Of a stretch of 26,300 nucleotides of DNA, positions 1-9,178 are shown piece after piece. Below the pieces are notes generated by a model. The model did no database searches and was not told where the DNA came from. It worked only from the letters and a program-made list of their open reading frames with translations. This DNA comes from Zygnema circumcarinatum (Eukaryota > Streptophyta > Zygnematophyceae > Zygnematales > Zygnemataceae): contig CM074820.1 in NCBI GenBank assembly GCA_037447605.1, positions 1,827,741-1,854,040 of the forward strand, read 5' to 3'. The position numbers and the translations under genes were made by a program. The stretch's first letter is position 1; the number at the start of each line of letters is the position of its first letter.

Positions 1-470
1 GGAGGAGAGGGCGGAGAGGGAGGCGACCAGACTCTGGCTCAGGATGAGGAGGGAGGCGCTAAAGGAGCTGCAGGCGCAGGGGTACAGGGGGGAGGGGGAG
101 GAGGAGAGGGGGGGGGAGGGAGACGGGAGGTAGAGGGAGAGGGGGGAGGGGGAGCGGGAGGGAGAGGGGGAGGGGGAGGGGGAGGGGGAGGGAGAGGATG
201 ACAGATACGCTTACGTAGAGAGAGAGGGGGAGAGGGAGAGGGGGGGAGAGGGAGAGGGAGAGGGAGCGGGAGGGAGGCGGAGGGGGAGGGGGAGGGGGAG
301 GGGGAGGGGAAGGGAGAGGATGACAGACATACGCTTACGGAGAGAGAGAGAGGGAGAGGGAGAGGGAGAGGGAGAGGGAGGAGGGGAAGCGGGAGGGAGG
401 GGAAGGGGGAGGATGACAGACATACGCGTACGGAGGAGAGAGGGAGAGGGAGAAAGCGTATGGTTCCGAT
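1..470. repeat. Purine-rich tract with a three-copy complex unit
   Basis: The + strand is almost entirely G and A in GGGAGA/GGGGAG-type units. Embedded in it are three copies of a non-simple segment beginning GAGGATGACAG and continuing to a TACGCTTACG-like core, at about 194, 316 and 409 (spacings 122 and 93). It behaves as a minisatellite with a variable purine filler. Open frames here are low-complexity Glu/Gly/Arg or Ser/Pro runs and are not credible genes. Confidence 0.85.
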
Positions 471-880
471 TTTCGATTCCGAAGTATTCCTTCAATTTCA
501 GCTCCTGTTCTTCGAAAGAAGTTTAGTTTAGTAATAAGTTTAGTTTGGTAACAGCAGGATGTTTGAACGATGCCATTTCTGTAAAAGCTCGTAGTTGAGA
601 ATTCAAGTAGCACTCGATCTGCATTCAATATTCGCAATTGTACTCTACTTTTGTACAAAGTAAATTTCCAACCACCTCGTTTGAACAATGGCGGTTTTCA
701 TGCCTACAAAGGCTAAGCTATACAGTACAGCAAGTGATGCTTTTTACATTGAAATTAGCCTTCAGATGACACCCTGAACTATTTGTACATTTAACTCGTC
801 GAAACTATTGATTCTTTTTTCCTGTATGGGGGGGCACTCGAACCATGGAACGAGGAAAAGCGGGACGAGAGGGGGAGATA
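471..880. other. Non-repetitive stretch, no gene recognised
   Basis: Mixed-composition DNA between two purine tracts. I see no convincing exon, tRNA or mobile-element signature. It could hold non-coding sequence of a gene to the left of the window. Confidence 0.4.
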
Positions 881-1140
881 GAGAAGACGGAGGAGGGGCG
901 GAGATGAGGAGAGAGATGAGAAGGGGGGGGGGGGGGGGGAGAGTGAAGGACAGCTGAGAGAGGGAGAAGAGGAGCTTGAGCTGATAGAAAGAGAGAGTTG
1001 AAATATAGCTTTTAACAAGATCACAAAATTGAGATTTAGAGAAGAGAGGGAGAGGGAGAGGGAGCGAGAGAGGGAGAGGCTGAGGGCGACAGAGAGGGAG
1101 AGAGAGAGGGATAGGTGTCTGTCTGTCTGTCTGTCTGTCT
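881..1140. repeat. Purine tract ending in a GTCT tetranucleotide run
   Basis: GA-rich DNA, including a run of about 13 G near 927-939 and GGGAGA units near 1041-1080. It is followed by about six tandem GTCT units at 1116-1140. Confidence 0.8.
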
Positions 1141-1487
1141 CTGCTCTCTGTCGGTCTGCTCTCATGAGAATGTGATTCCGCGATTGCGAATTTCATAAGA
1201 GGGCGGGCTGCTTGCAACCACTTCAACTCTCCCTCCTCGCCAAACCTTCCAAACGAACTCGCGAGGTCGCACTCTCGGGGAGGCAGGTCCATTGGCGTAC
1301 AGGCGAAGCCTTTGGGCGAGGGGGAAATCCGGAATGGAATTGGAGGGGGAGAGGGGGGATAAAGGACTGGCCTCGAATCTCACTCTCTGCTTTGAAACTG
1401 TTTTGGGAGGGATTGAACGGACGCGGGCTGCAGAAGGGAGATACATAGTCAGTTTTTGGAAGATGAAGCGCACGTGTTAAGGAGTGT

Positions 1488-1690
1488 GAGGGAGTGGGAG
1501 TGGGAGTGGGAGGAGGGAGGAGGGAGGAGGGAGGAGGGAGGAGGGAGGAGGGAGGAGGGAGGAGGGAGGAGGGAGGAGGGAGAAGGAGATGGTGAGGGAG
1601 AGGGAGAGGGAGACGGAGACGGAGATGGAGTGGAGGGAGGAGGAGAGCGAAGAGGGGGGGGAAGGCAGATTGGGAAATGGAGGGGGAGAG
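1488..1690. repeat. GGGAGGA heptamer array plus GGGAGA/GGAGAC units
   Basis: About ten perfect tandem copies of the heptamer GGGAGGA lie at roughly 1508-1580, followed by degenerate hexamers (GGGAGA, GGAGAC). The G3-N4-G3 spacing fits the G-quadruplex pattern on the + strand. Frames through it are repetitive and not credible as protein. Confidence 0.85.
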
Positions 1691-1814
1691 ACTGTAGAAA
1701 GAATTTGTCGTTGATGGTTGGCATCAGACATGAAAACGATAGCAAAGCAACGTCTCACAGTTTTGAGTTTTAAGTTATCGTTTGAGTTTCGGTTTGTCAA
1801 TTTTTAGTCTTTGA

Positions 1815-1958
1815 GGTTTTCGTCTACGCTTGGAGGCAGTGGTGGAGAGTAGGAGAGGACCTTTGCCTGAGTTATTAGCAGACTTTTCTGATGTTGCAAT
1901 TTTCGTCACCGATGCGAGCAAGAAAATGGCGATAGATGTGATCGAAATTCCGAGACCG
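1815..1958 (+). other. Possible internal exon of an unidentified gene
   Basis: A 48-codon open stretch with ordinary amino-acid composition, rich in hydrophobic and acidic residues, lies between an in-frame stop (1812-1814) and a strong splice donor, CCG|GTAAGA, at 1958/1959 in phase 0. There is only a weak acceptor-like AG at its left edge (about 1815), and I cannot connect it to another exon. No family is recognised. The opposite strand is also open here, so strand and coding status are both uncertain. Confidence 0.2.
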
Positions 1959-2174
1959 GTAAGAAGGAGCCAGCAATCCTCCACATTTCCGATCACAATT
2001 TCTCTGTTATGGACATTCCTGCAAAGTGAATTCCAAAGTTTAACCTTTCATAAGCTAGAATACTATTCCTAAACTTCCAAATTACAAGTTAAAAAAAAAA
2101 AAAATGATAATCAAAAGATTCAAGAAGGCTTGGCCTTCTCTGACCTTTCAGAACAGCTATCGGCTTGTCTCTCC

Positions 2175-2520
2175 CGACACCTCCGCCATTCTCTCTCCCT
2201 CTCCCTCTCCCTCTCTCTTTCCCTCTCCATCTCCATCTCCCTCTCCCTCTCCCTCTCCCACTCCCTCTCCCACTGCCTCCCTCCCATCCCTCCCACTGTC
2301 CCTTCATCTCTCCCTCCCTCTCCCACACACTCCCTCTCCCTCTTCCTTCCCCTCTCCATCTCTCTCCCCGCTCCCATCCCCGCCCTCTCCCTCCCCATCC
2401 CCCCCTCCCCATCTCACTCCCTTCCCCTCGCCCTGTCTCCCCCTCTCCCTTCCCTCCCTCCCACTCTCTCTTCCCCTCCGTTTCTCTCTCTCTCCCTCCA
2501 TCCCTCCATCCCTGCCTTCC
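2175..2520. repeat. CT-rich (CCCTCT-type) array
   Basis: Pyrimidine-only + strand built from CTCCCT hexamers with interruptions (CCATCT, CCCACT). It is of the same class as the arrays in the gene introns further right. All three forward frames are open as Ser/Pro/Leu repeats, which is a composition effect. Confidence 0.85.
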
Positions 2521-2871
2521 TTCCTACCTGTATGTGTATCGCTTCCTTCTTACGTACCCAAAACCAATGATGGAACAAGCCTACAAGCGGACCAGCACTT
2601 ACCCTCCCTTTGCTTCCATTCCAATCAATAATTTCGATTGCATAACTGCCAATGTTTGGCAGAAAAGTCCTTCCATAAAGTAGCTTATGTCAGGAAGGGT
2701 CTCGCCAAAAATATTTCGTTTAAGTTGTCCCCAAAGTACAGCCCACAAGAGGGCCAAAATTCCTGCAAATCTCTTTCCCAATGGTGTCTAAAAGGGCTAG
2801 GATTGTAAACAAAATCTGCGTCAAAAGGCTTCTAGGTCTTATTTAATAAAAAAAAACATAATATGCCATAC
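2521..2871. other. Non-repetitive stretch, no gene recognised
   Basis: Ordinary composition with no clear exon. It contains short A-runs near 2848-2856. A minus-strand open frame of 60 codons at 2599-2781 has no recognisable domain. Confidence 0.35.
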
Positions 2872-3091
2872 CTGCAGAAGCAAGAAAGCCCGTTGCGAAA
2901 AAAGAGCAAAGGAACCACGCCTCCATCATTCGCTTGAATGTGGCTCCCTTTAACGATGGTTTCAATTTTGGAAAAAGAGGGGGTTTTCTCATGCAAGAGT
3001 TCGTCGATGTCATTGTTGAAATGGGCCTTAAAGTCATCAGCCTGACTGGAGGCAAAGGCTCGATCGATTCAGGAGCAGGTTTCTTCACCAT
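2872..3091 (-). other. Possible first coding exon of a small membrane protein
   Basis: Reading right to left, an ATG at 3091 in an acceptable context opens a 73-codon frame. It ends at a good donor, GCAG|GTATGG, at 2872/2871 in phase 1. The predicted peptide has a Lys/Pro-rich stretch and then a hydrophobic segment of about 18 residues near its end, an architecture typical of small organellar inner-membrane subunits. I could not find a convincing following exon at lower coordinates and name no family. The + strand is also open across this interval. Confidence 0.22.
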
Positions 3092-3154
3092 GCAGCCAGG
3101 GTTTTTTCAATCACTTGTGATGATTTTAGGGTGTCACTCGGTACTCGTCCTGCT

Positions 3155-3387
3155 GCCTCCCTCTCTCTCTCACTCTCTCTCTCCATCCCTCTCTCCCCTC
3201 TCTCTTTCTACTCCCCCTCCCCCCCCCTTTCTACCCTTCTTCTATCTCGACCTCTCTCTCCCCGTCTCCCCCCTCTTTCCCTCCTCTCTCTCCCTCTCCC
3301 TACCTTTCCCACTCCACCTCTCTCTCCCTTTCCCCCCACTTTCTCTCCCCCTTTCTTTCTCCCCCCCCTATTTTTTTTTTTTTTTTA
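3155..3387. repeat. CT-rich array ending in a T-run
   Basis: Pyrimidine-rich + strand with CTCT/CCCTCT units, ending in about 16 T at 3370-3387. No coding content. Confidence 0.8.
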
Positions 3388-3554
3388 ATGATTTATTATT
3401 TATATGGTTTAATAATTCAAGAATATTTCACGCCAGTGAGTGTTATCTGAGACTGTGGAAGTCGTCCGAACCTATTGAGCTCCCTTAGGCGCGCGAGTGC
3501 GACTGCAGGCGTGACATGACAAAGCGGTTCGCCGGCGCGAATCGAGCATTCGCC

Positions 3555-3835
3555 AACTGAAACCAAAAACCAGAAACCGCAAAAACCGGACACTGGAAAC
3601 TGGAATCCGTAAACCGCGGAACCAGAAAACTGGAAAGAAGAAGTGGAATCATGGGCTTATTTGCGAACAGCATACTGAAATATCAAATTCGGAAACTGAA
3701 ACCCAAATTCGGAAGCTGAAAGCCTAAATCGGAAACTGAAAACCCAAATTCAGAAACTGAAAACCCAAATTCGGAAACAGAAAACCCAAATTTGGAAACT
3801 GAAAACCCAAATTCGGAAACTGGAAGCCAACGAGT
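3555..3835. repeat. 20-21 bp minisatellite (AAATTCGGAAACTGAAAACCC-like)
   Basis: Seven tandem units are marked by GGAAACTGA-like words at about 3691, 3711, 3731, 3752, 3773, 3794 and 3815 (periods 20, 20, then 21). A degenerate zone of the same word family (GGAAACTGGAA, AAACCAGAAA) spreads left to about 3555. Because 21 is a multiple of three, the minus strand stays open and would encode a seven-residue Phe/Ser/Val repeat. With no start context, splice signals or flanking domain, I read it as non-coding. Confidence 0.8.
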
Positions 3836-4019
3836 TTGCAAAACGTTGGACAATTCTGAATGTCGAAAGGCTTTCACCCCGTTCCATGCTCTCGTTTTCT
3901 GCCTCCGTTTTGCACGAACTGTTTAACTGTGACGCAAAATTCTCCAAATTTTCCCTTCGTTTGACCGCTCCCAAAAATGCAGTCTCGCGGTACTCTGCCA
4001 GCAGTCGTGTCACTTGGTA

Positions 4020-4276
4020 CACGTGTCAGTGTATGATTCGTTCCCTTACATTCACTCTTTTCAAAAAGCCAATGATGAGATGCCACGTCAGCAATTCAGT
4101 TAATTCTGGCCATATTTGGCCCTCGCCTTTTACCAAATTCGAACGCGGCGCGATTCGATCCCTATACCGATATTATCGGCAGCACGCGATATTTGTCGTG
4201 TAGCGCGCCGGCGGCGGGCTATCGTCGCGTTAGAATGTGCCACGTGGCATGTGACGTCACGGAGGCGTGTTGACGT
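4020..4276 (+). promoter_or_regulatory. Cluster of ACGT-core (bZIP-type) sites upstream of the BFR1-like gene
   Basis: Five ACGT cores occur in 257 bases: CACGTG at 4020-4025, CCACGTCA at 4083-4090, the perfect palindrome GCCACGTGGC at 4239-4248, the perfect palindrome GTGACGTCAC at 4251-4260, and TGACGT at 4271-4276. G-box and CRE-like sites of this type are bound by plant bZIP (and, for G-boxes, bHLH) factors. Also present is CCGATATTATCGG, a near-palindrome at 4167-4179. No clear TATA box fixes the transcription start. Assignment to the gene at 5482 rests on orientation and proximity. Confidence 0.55.
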
Positions 4277-4317
4277 ACGAGAGGGGTTGACCTTTCCAAG
4301 GCGAAGCGGCCTAGCAG

Positions 4318-4850
4318 AGGGAGGCAGAGAGGGAGGGGGAGGGCGAGAGGGAGAGTGAGAGAGGGAGAGAGAGAGAGAGAGAGGGAGGGGGAGGGAGAGA
4401 GTGAGGGGAAGGGAGAGATAGAAAGTGAGAGGGAGGGAAGGAGGGGGGGGGAGGAAGGTTCTTGGAAAGTGCTAGCGTGGAAGGATCGCTTGAGGTGAGG
4501 TGCAGGAATGTGGGGTTGAGGGTTTGGAGAATGGATCAAGGGGGCGGGAGAGGGAGGATGGGAGAGGAAGGGTGGGTGTGGGAGGGTGGGAGAGGCAGGG
4601 TGGGAGAGGGAGGGTGGGATAGGGAGGGTGGGAAGGGAGTGTGGGAGAGGGAGGGTGGGAGAGGGAGGATGAGAGAGGGAGGGTGGGAGAGGGAGTGTGG
4701 GAGAGGGAGGGAGGGAGGGAGGAGGGGGGGTGAGGAAGGGAGGGAGGGGTGGAGCGGGAGAGTGGAGGGAGAAGTTGAGCGAGGTGATGGTGGAAGTGAA
4801 AGAGAGGGGGGGTGGCTTGGAGGGGACGTGGGGAAGTGCATGTGCTGACT
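4318..4850. repeat. Purine-rich GGGAGA / GGGTGGGAGA block
   Basis: GA-rich + strand. The central part (about 4560-4700) repeats GGGTGGGAGAGGGA-like units of 14-15 bp. It faces the CT-rich block at 4885-5430, so the two can pair over a long, imperfect stem in one strand or transcript. Confidence 0.8.
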
Positions 4851-4884
4851 GAAGATTAGAAAGAAAGTCTTCTGAAGAGAGATC

Positions 4885-5430
4885 TCTCTCTCTCTTTCTC
4901 CCTCTCTCTGTCTCTCCCTCGCTGTATCTCCTCCTCTCTCCTCCCTCGTTCTCTTTGCCTGATCGTGCCTTTAACCTCCCCATCTCGCAGTGTCTCCCTT
5001 TATTCTCTCTCTTTTTTTTCTCGCTAGATTTCTCTTGTTTTGTACTCCCCCATCTCTCTAGTCGCTCTCTCTCTCTCCTTCTCCTCCCACCCACAGTCCC
5101 TCCCTGTCCCTTGCATCTCTCTATCTTTCTCTCTAGTTTCTTTTTCACTTCCCTTCACTTCCCTCTCCCACTCCCTCTCCCTCTCCCTCTCCCTCTCCCT
5201 CTCCCTCTCCCTCTCCCTCTCCCTCTCCCTCTCCTCTCCCTCTCCCTCTCCCTCTCCCTCTCCCTCTCCTTCTCCCTCTCCCTCTCCCTCTCCCTCCTCT
5301 CCCTCTCCCTCTCCCTTCTCCCTCTCCCTCTCCCTCTCCCTCTCCCTCTCCCTCTCCTCTCCCTCTCCCTCCCTCTCCCTCTCCCTCTCCCTCTCCCTCT
5401 CCCTCTCCCTTCCCCCTCTCCCCAACCTTG
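4885..5430. repeat. CT-rich block with a long (CCCTCT)n core
   Basis: The core at about 5160-5420 is some 40 near-perfect CTCCCT hexamers with occasional loss of a base (for example CTCTCCTCTCCC). It ends about 40 bases before a strong 3' splice site (TTTCCATGCAG at 5472), so it probably lies inside a 5'-UTR intron of the BFR1-like gene and forms or extends its polypyrimidine tract. Confidence 0.85.
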
Positions 5431-5481
5431 CAAGCCATCTGATCAGTGTACGCACGACCCCTTTCCATGCAGAACGAAGCC

Positions 5482-7513
5482 ATGGCTATGGCCACAACGG
5501 AGAACGGTGAGGTCCCTACTGATCCCGTTGTGGAGAACGGCACGGAACCTCAGGAGCAGGAGTCCACCAAACCCAAAGCTCCCAAAATCAAGCGTCCCGA
5601 AAAGCCTGACAAAGCCGCCATGGAGGAGCAGGTCAAAGCGTTGGAGGAGAAAATCGATTCGAATCGGAAAAGGATCGATGAAATTAAGGGAATTCTTGAC
5701 AGTAAAGTGAGCAGCCGCTCGGATTCGAACAAAGATTTTCGGCGGCTTCGAGATCAGCACGCCTCTATTCTGTTGCAGATCCGTGCTGCGAATGACGACA
5801 AGCAGAAGTTGTGGCAGGAGCTGAAGAGTGCGGATGAAGCGAGGAAGAAGATGAAGGACGATGCGAAGGCTTTGAGGGAGAAGCTTCCCTTTGTGAAGGT
5901 GGGTAGGAAAAAGGCAAACATGGGGTTCTCTTATTTTGTTTTATGATGTTTTATGTTGTGAATTTTTTATGTTTTTGAAGTTTTTTTGTTGTGGGGGGGG
6001 GGAGTGGGGGTGAAGCGTTAAGATGAAGAGGTGGGCTTTTGGCTATGAAAAAAGAGTAGGTGACGTAGGAGATGTCTGCATCACTTGTATTTAGGGTTTT
6101 TAGGGGCACATAATTTAACAGATTAACTATGAGCCATGAGATCAATGAGATTGCTATTGGCCTTTGTTCCTTTTTTATGACTAACTGCGGTTTGCTCTGA
6201 ACTCTCCCTTTTTTGATAAATGAATAAAAAAATGCTTACAGGTGGAACAAATCGACGAAGAAATAAGGAAAGTGGAGCATCGCATGCAGCACTCGACCCT
6301 TCCTTTGAACGAAGAAAAAAAGCTTATTCTGCAAATTAAAGATTTGACTAAATCACGTGACTTTGTGAAGTCGTATAGCGACCGACTCGACGAGATCGCG
6401 GAGGATGAGAAGGGCAGAGAGGCTTACTTTGAAAAAATTAAAAGTAAAGAAGCGCAGATTACTTCACTGAAGCAGCAGGAAGTTGAGAAAAAGAAAGCAA
6501 TCGATGAGGCAAAAACGAAGGAGATAGCGCAGCAATCGGAGTTTCCAAGTCTGGTGCAGGAAAAACAGAAATTATTCGAAGAAATTAACGGAATTAGAGG
6601 GGAAATTAAGAATATGAGAGATGGGTTTTGGGCCAAACATAAGGAGTGGTTTGAGCAGGAGAAGTTGTGGAGGGAGCAGCAGAAGGAAGAGCAGTATAAG
6701 GCCTACCTGCAGAGAGAGGCTTGGAGGAAGGAGAGAGAGGAGATAAGGAAGAAGAGGGAGGCGGAGAATTATGTAGAGCCATTCACAGATGAGATCATTT
6801 TCTGTGATCAGTTGACTCACTATTTGCAGAAGCTGCAGGGACCTGTGGAGGGAGCTGGGGGAGGAGGGGTAGAAGTGAAAGAGGTTAAGGAAATTGTGGC
6901 TCCGAAAGGGTTTGGAAATATGGTGGTTTCGAAAAAGAATAGAGGAGATGAAGAGCTTGATGGGCTTTTTATGGGCTTGGGAGCAAAGAAGGGGAAGGGG
7001 AAAGGGAAAAATGCGAGGCCCAAATCTGAAAAAATTTCGCTGTCTCTCGATTCGGTGACTTCGTTCACGAAAGTTGGGGTGGCTCCCCCTCCCACGATGT
7101 CGGAAATTTCGGAAACTTTGGAGAAGCTGAAGGAGAAGAAGGAGCACTTTCAACAGTTGCAGATCGCAGAGAGAGAGAGGAGGAGTAAGGGGGAGAAGAG
7201 TGAGGTTGTGAGAGAGAGTGGAGATGGCAAGGTGGGAGAGGGAGAGGCGGAGGGAGAGAAGGGGGCGGGAGAGAATGGGGAGGGGGAGAAGGTGGAGGAA
7301 GAGAAGGCGGAGGAAGTGAAGGGGGAGGAAGAGGAGGCGGAGGGAGAGAAGGGGGAGGAGGAAGAGGAAGCGGAGGGAGAGAAGGGGGAGGGAGAGGATG
7401 AGAAGGGGGAGGGAGAGAAGGGGGGAGAGGAGGAGGAGGGAGAGAAGGAGGGAGAGGAGGTGGTGTCTGAGGAGAAAGAGGAGAAAATTTCGGACATTAA
7501 AGGGGAAGATTGA
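5482..7513 (+). CDS. BFR1-family coiled-coil protein (nuclear segregation protein Bfr1-like)
   Basis: There are two coding exons, 5482-5898 and 6242-7513, joined in phase 0 (donor AAG|GTGGGT, acceptor TTACAG), giving about 562 residues. The ATG at 5482 is chosen for its strong context (GAAGCCATGGC) just after a likely 3' splice site at 5472; in-frame ATGs at 5467 and 5446 are alternatives. Residues 1-45 are a Lys/Pro/Glu leader containing KRPEKPDKAAMEEQ. About 45-345 are charged coiled coil matching the Bfr1 pattern, including a QIDEEI...LPLNEEKKLI region and a conserved NGIRGEIKNMRDGFWAKHKE segment. About 345-430 is a linker, and the C-terminus is a long Glu/Gly/Lys tail. Yeast Bfr1 associates with polysomes and mRNP complexes; a cytoplasmic RNA-linked role here is inferred. 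Reading through intron 1 adds 15 residues and then a stop. Confidence 0.82.
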
Positions 7514-7579
7514 GGGATCTGTGGTAGTCTCCATTTCGAAGGAATCCCCTTTTCCCTGCCTGTGGTGTTTTGAAGTTCT

Positions 7580-8015
7580 AGGAGGGAGAGAGGGAGGGAG
7601 GGGGGGAGGGAGAGAGGGAGGGAGGGGAGAGGGAGAGAAGTAGTCAGAAGCGAGGGAGGGGAAGGAGGGGAGAGGGAGAGGGAGAGAAGTAGTCAGAAGA
7701 GAGGGAGGGGAGAGGGAGCGGGAGAGAAGTAGTCAGAAGAGAGGGAGGGGAGGGAGGGGAGAGGGAGCGGGAGAGAAGTAGTCAGAAGAGAGGGAGGGGA
7801 GGGAGAGAGGGAAGCCCTGAAGGGCGGCGGTGAGAAACAGAAAAGCCACAAAGGAAGGATGCGAGAGGGGAGAAAGGAGATCTCACAGGGAATGGGTGGT
7901 AGTGGATAGGAAGCTGAGTCGATGAGGGAGAGGGGAGGGAGAGAAGTAGTCAGACGAGGGAGGGGGGAGGGAGAGATGGAGGCGGTACCGGAGGAGGGGG
8001 GAGAGGGAGAGGGTT
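7580..8015. repeat. Purine-rich array with five GAGAAGTAGTCAGA units
   Basis: Immediately downstream of the BFR1-like stop, GGGAGA-type DNA carries the fixed word GAGAAGTAGTCAGA at 7635, 7684, 7724, 7773 and 7941 (spacings 49, 40, 49, 168). The last copy is separated by about 100 bases of unique sequence. It may fall in the 3' UTR or just past the gene; no clear polyadenylation signal decides this. Confidence 0.8.
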
Positions 8016-9160
8016 TTTTTTTAGGCATTTTACCTTAGGAGGGGCCATTATAGAGTCTCGCTCTCTTGAGGTGTGGGTGGAGTTTTCCGATATTTTTTTC
8101 TATCACATAGAGCCGGAAATAGGGCTTGCTTTAAGCCATACATTTTTTCTTTTCCTTCTTTTGAAAGATATTTGTTTTTTTTTTGGTGCGGGAAATTTTT
8201 GGGTTACAGTAGACAAGTGAGGTGGAGGTGGAGGGGTGGTATTAAAGATTTATTCTTTTCCCTTTTTTGGAAAGTGTGGGAGGTTATGGAGACATGTTCC
8301 ATGTGCTTGTTTGGGCTAAAGCGGGCCTTTTCCTTGTAATGTTCCCGTTATTCATCGCTGGGAAAGATTCAGTCTCGAGTTCTCTCTCCCTCTCCCTCTC
8401 CCTCTCCCTCTCCCCCACCTAATATTGACAACCATGCAAAAACGGATAGCGGGTGGTGGAACAACCCAAGTAACTTTTCTCATTTCTAAAAGTTGCAATC
8501 TTTATCGAAATTACGATTATCTCAACACTTCAAATATTACTGAAATCCCACAAAGTTAGATAGGTTTGAGTTCCGACTCGATTGATTTGGTGTTAGAAAT
8601 CAACAAAAACATGAAATGTTGTTTGTGTCAAGCACATCAGAAGTGCAAAAACGCAGAACACTAGCGAGACCAAAGCGCGAGAGCGCATAAACTGGAAGAG
8701 GGAGAGGGAGAGGGAGAGGGAGAGGGAGAGGGAGAGACAGTGCATTGAAACATAGTGAATGAACTTCCAGCATGGAAGGCAAACAACAACCGTTCTAGCT
8801 CTCCAACCTCCAGTGCACATGCGCAAAACCCAACTGTGAATAAAACTAGATCAGCATTGAACGGGACGCTACGCGAAACTGCGGCTCCATGCTGATCTCG
8901 CTCGTGTGGACGAGGGCGCTGCCAGAGCCGTTGCCTCCCCGCCTCGCGGAGACGACCGTTGGGCTCTCCCTCTCTCTCCACGCCCTCCCTCCCCCCTCTC
9001 GCTCTCTCCCACTCTCTCTCCCTCTCTCCCTCTGTCTCCCACTCTCGCCCTCTCCCTCTCCCTCTCCCTCTGACTATCTGTCCCGCTCTCACTCCCTCTC
9101 CCTCCCACTCTCGGTCTCTCTCTCTCTCTCTCATCGGCACACTTGAGACATACCAGAGGT
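8016..9160. other. Intergenic stretch with short CT/GA arrays, no gene recognised
   Basis: AT-richer unique DNA interrupted by (CTCCCT)n at about 8380-8413, (GGGAGA)n at about 8697-8737 and a CT-rich tract at about 8965-9140. A GC-richer island near 8870-8965 may be promoter-proximal to the LysM gene. I see no credible exon, RNA gene or transposon end. Confidence 0.45.
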
Positions 9161-9163
9161 CGA

Positions 9164-9178
9164 TGAGTCATGACGTCA
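9164..9178 (+). promoter_or_regulatory. Abutting TGAGTCA and TGACGTCA sites
   Basis: TGAGTCA (9164-9170, GCN4/AP-1 type) is followed without a gap by TGACGTCA (9171-9178, CRE/C-box type). Both are classic bZIP half-site pairs. The first in-frame ATG of the LysM gene (9170-9172) lies across the junction, so if these are promoter sites the true transcript start and start codon may be elsewhere. Confidence 0.45.

Noticed and set aside
211-688. Long Ser/Pro/Leu and Arg/Glu/Gly open frames in the first 700 bases
   Set aside because: They follow from purine/pyrimidine-only sequence, which rarely makes stops. There is no start context, splice logic or domain.
4219-5148. 309-codon minus-strand frame rich in Pro, Ser and His
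   Set aside because: It spans the GA-rich block and adjacent promoter-like DNA; its composition is that of the repeat and it has no domain.
6572-7534. 320-codon minus-strand leucine-rich frame
   Set aside because: It is the antisense shadow of BFR1-like exon 2; the sense frame has the recognisable coiled-coil family pattern and splice sites.
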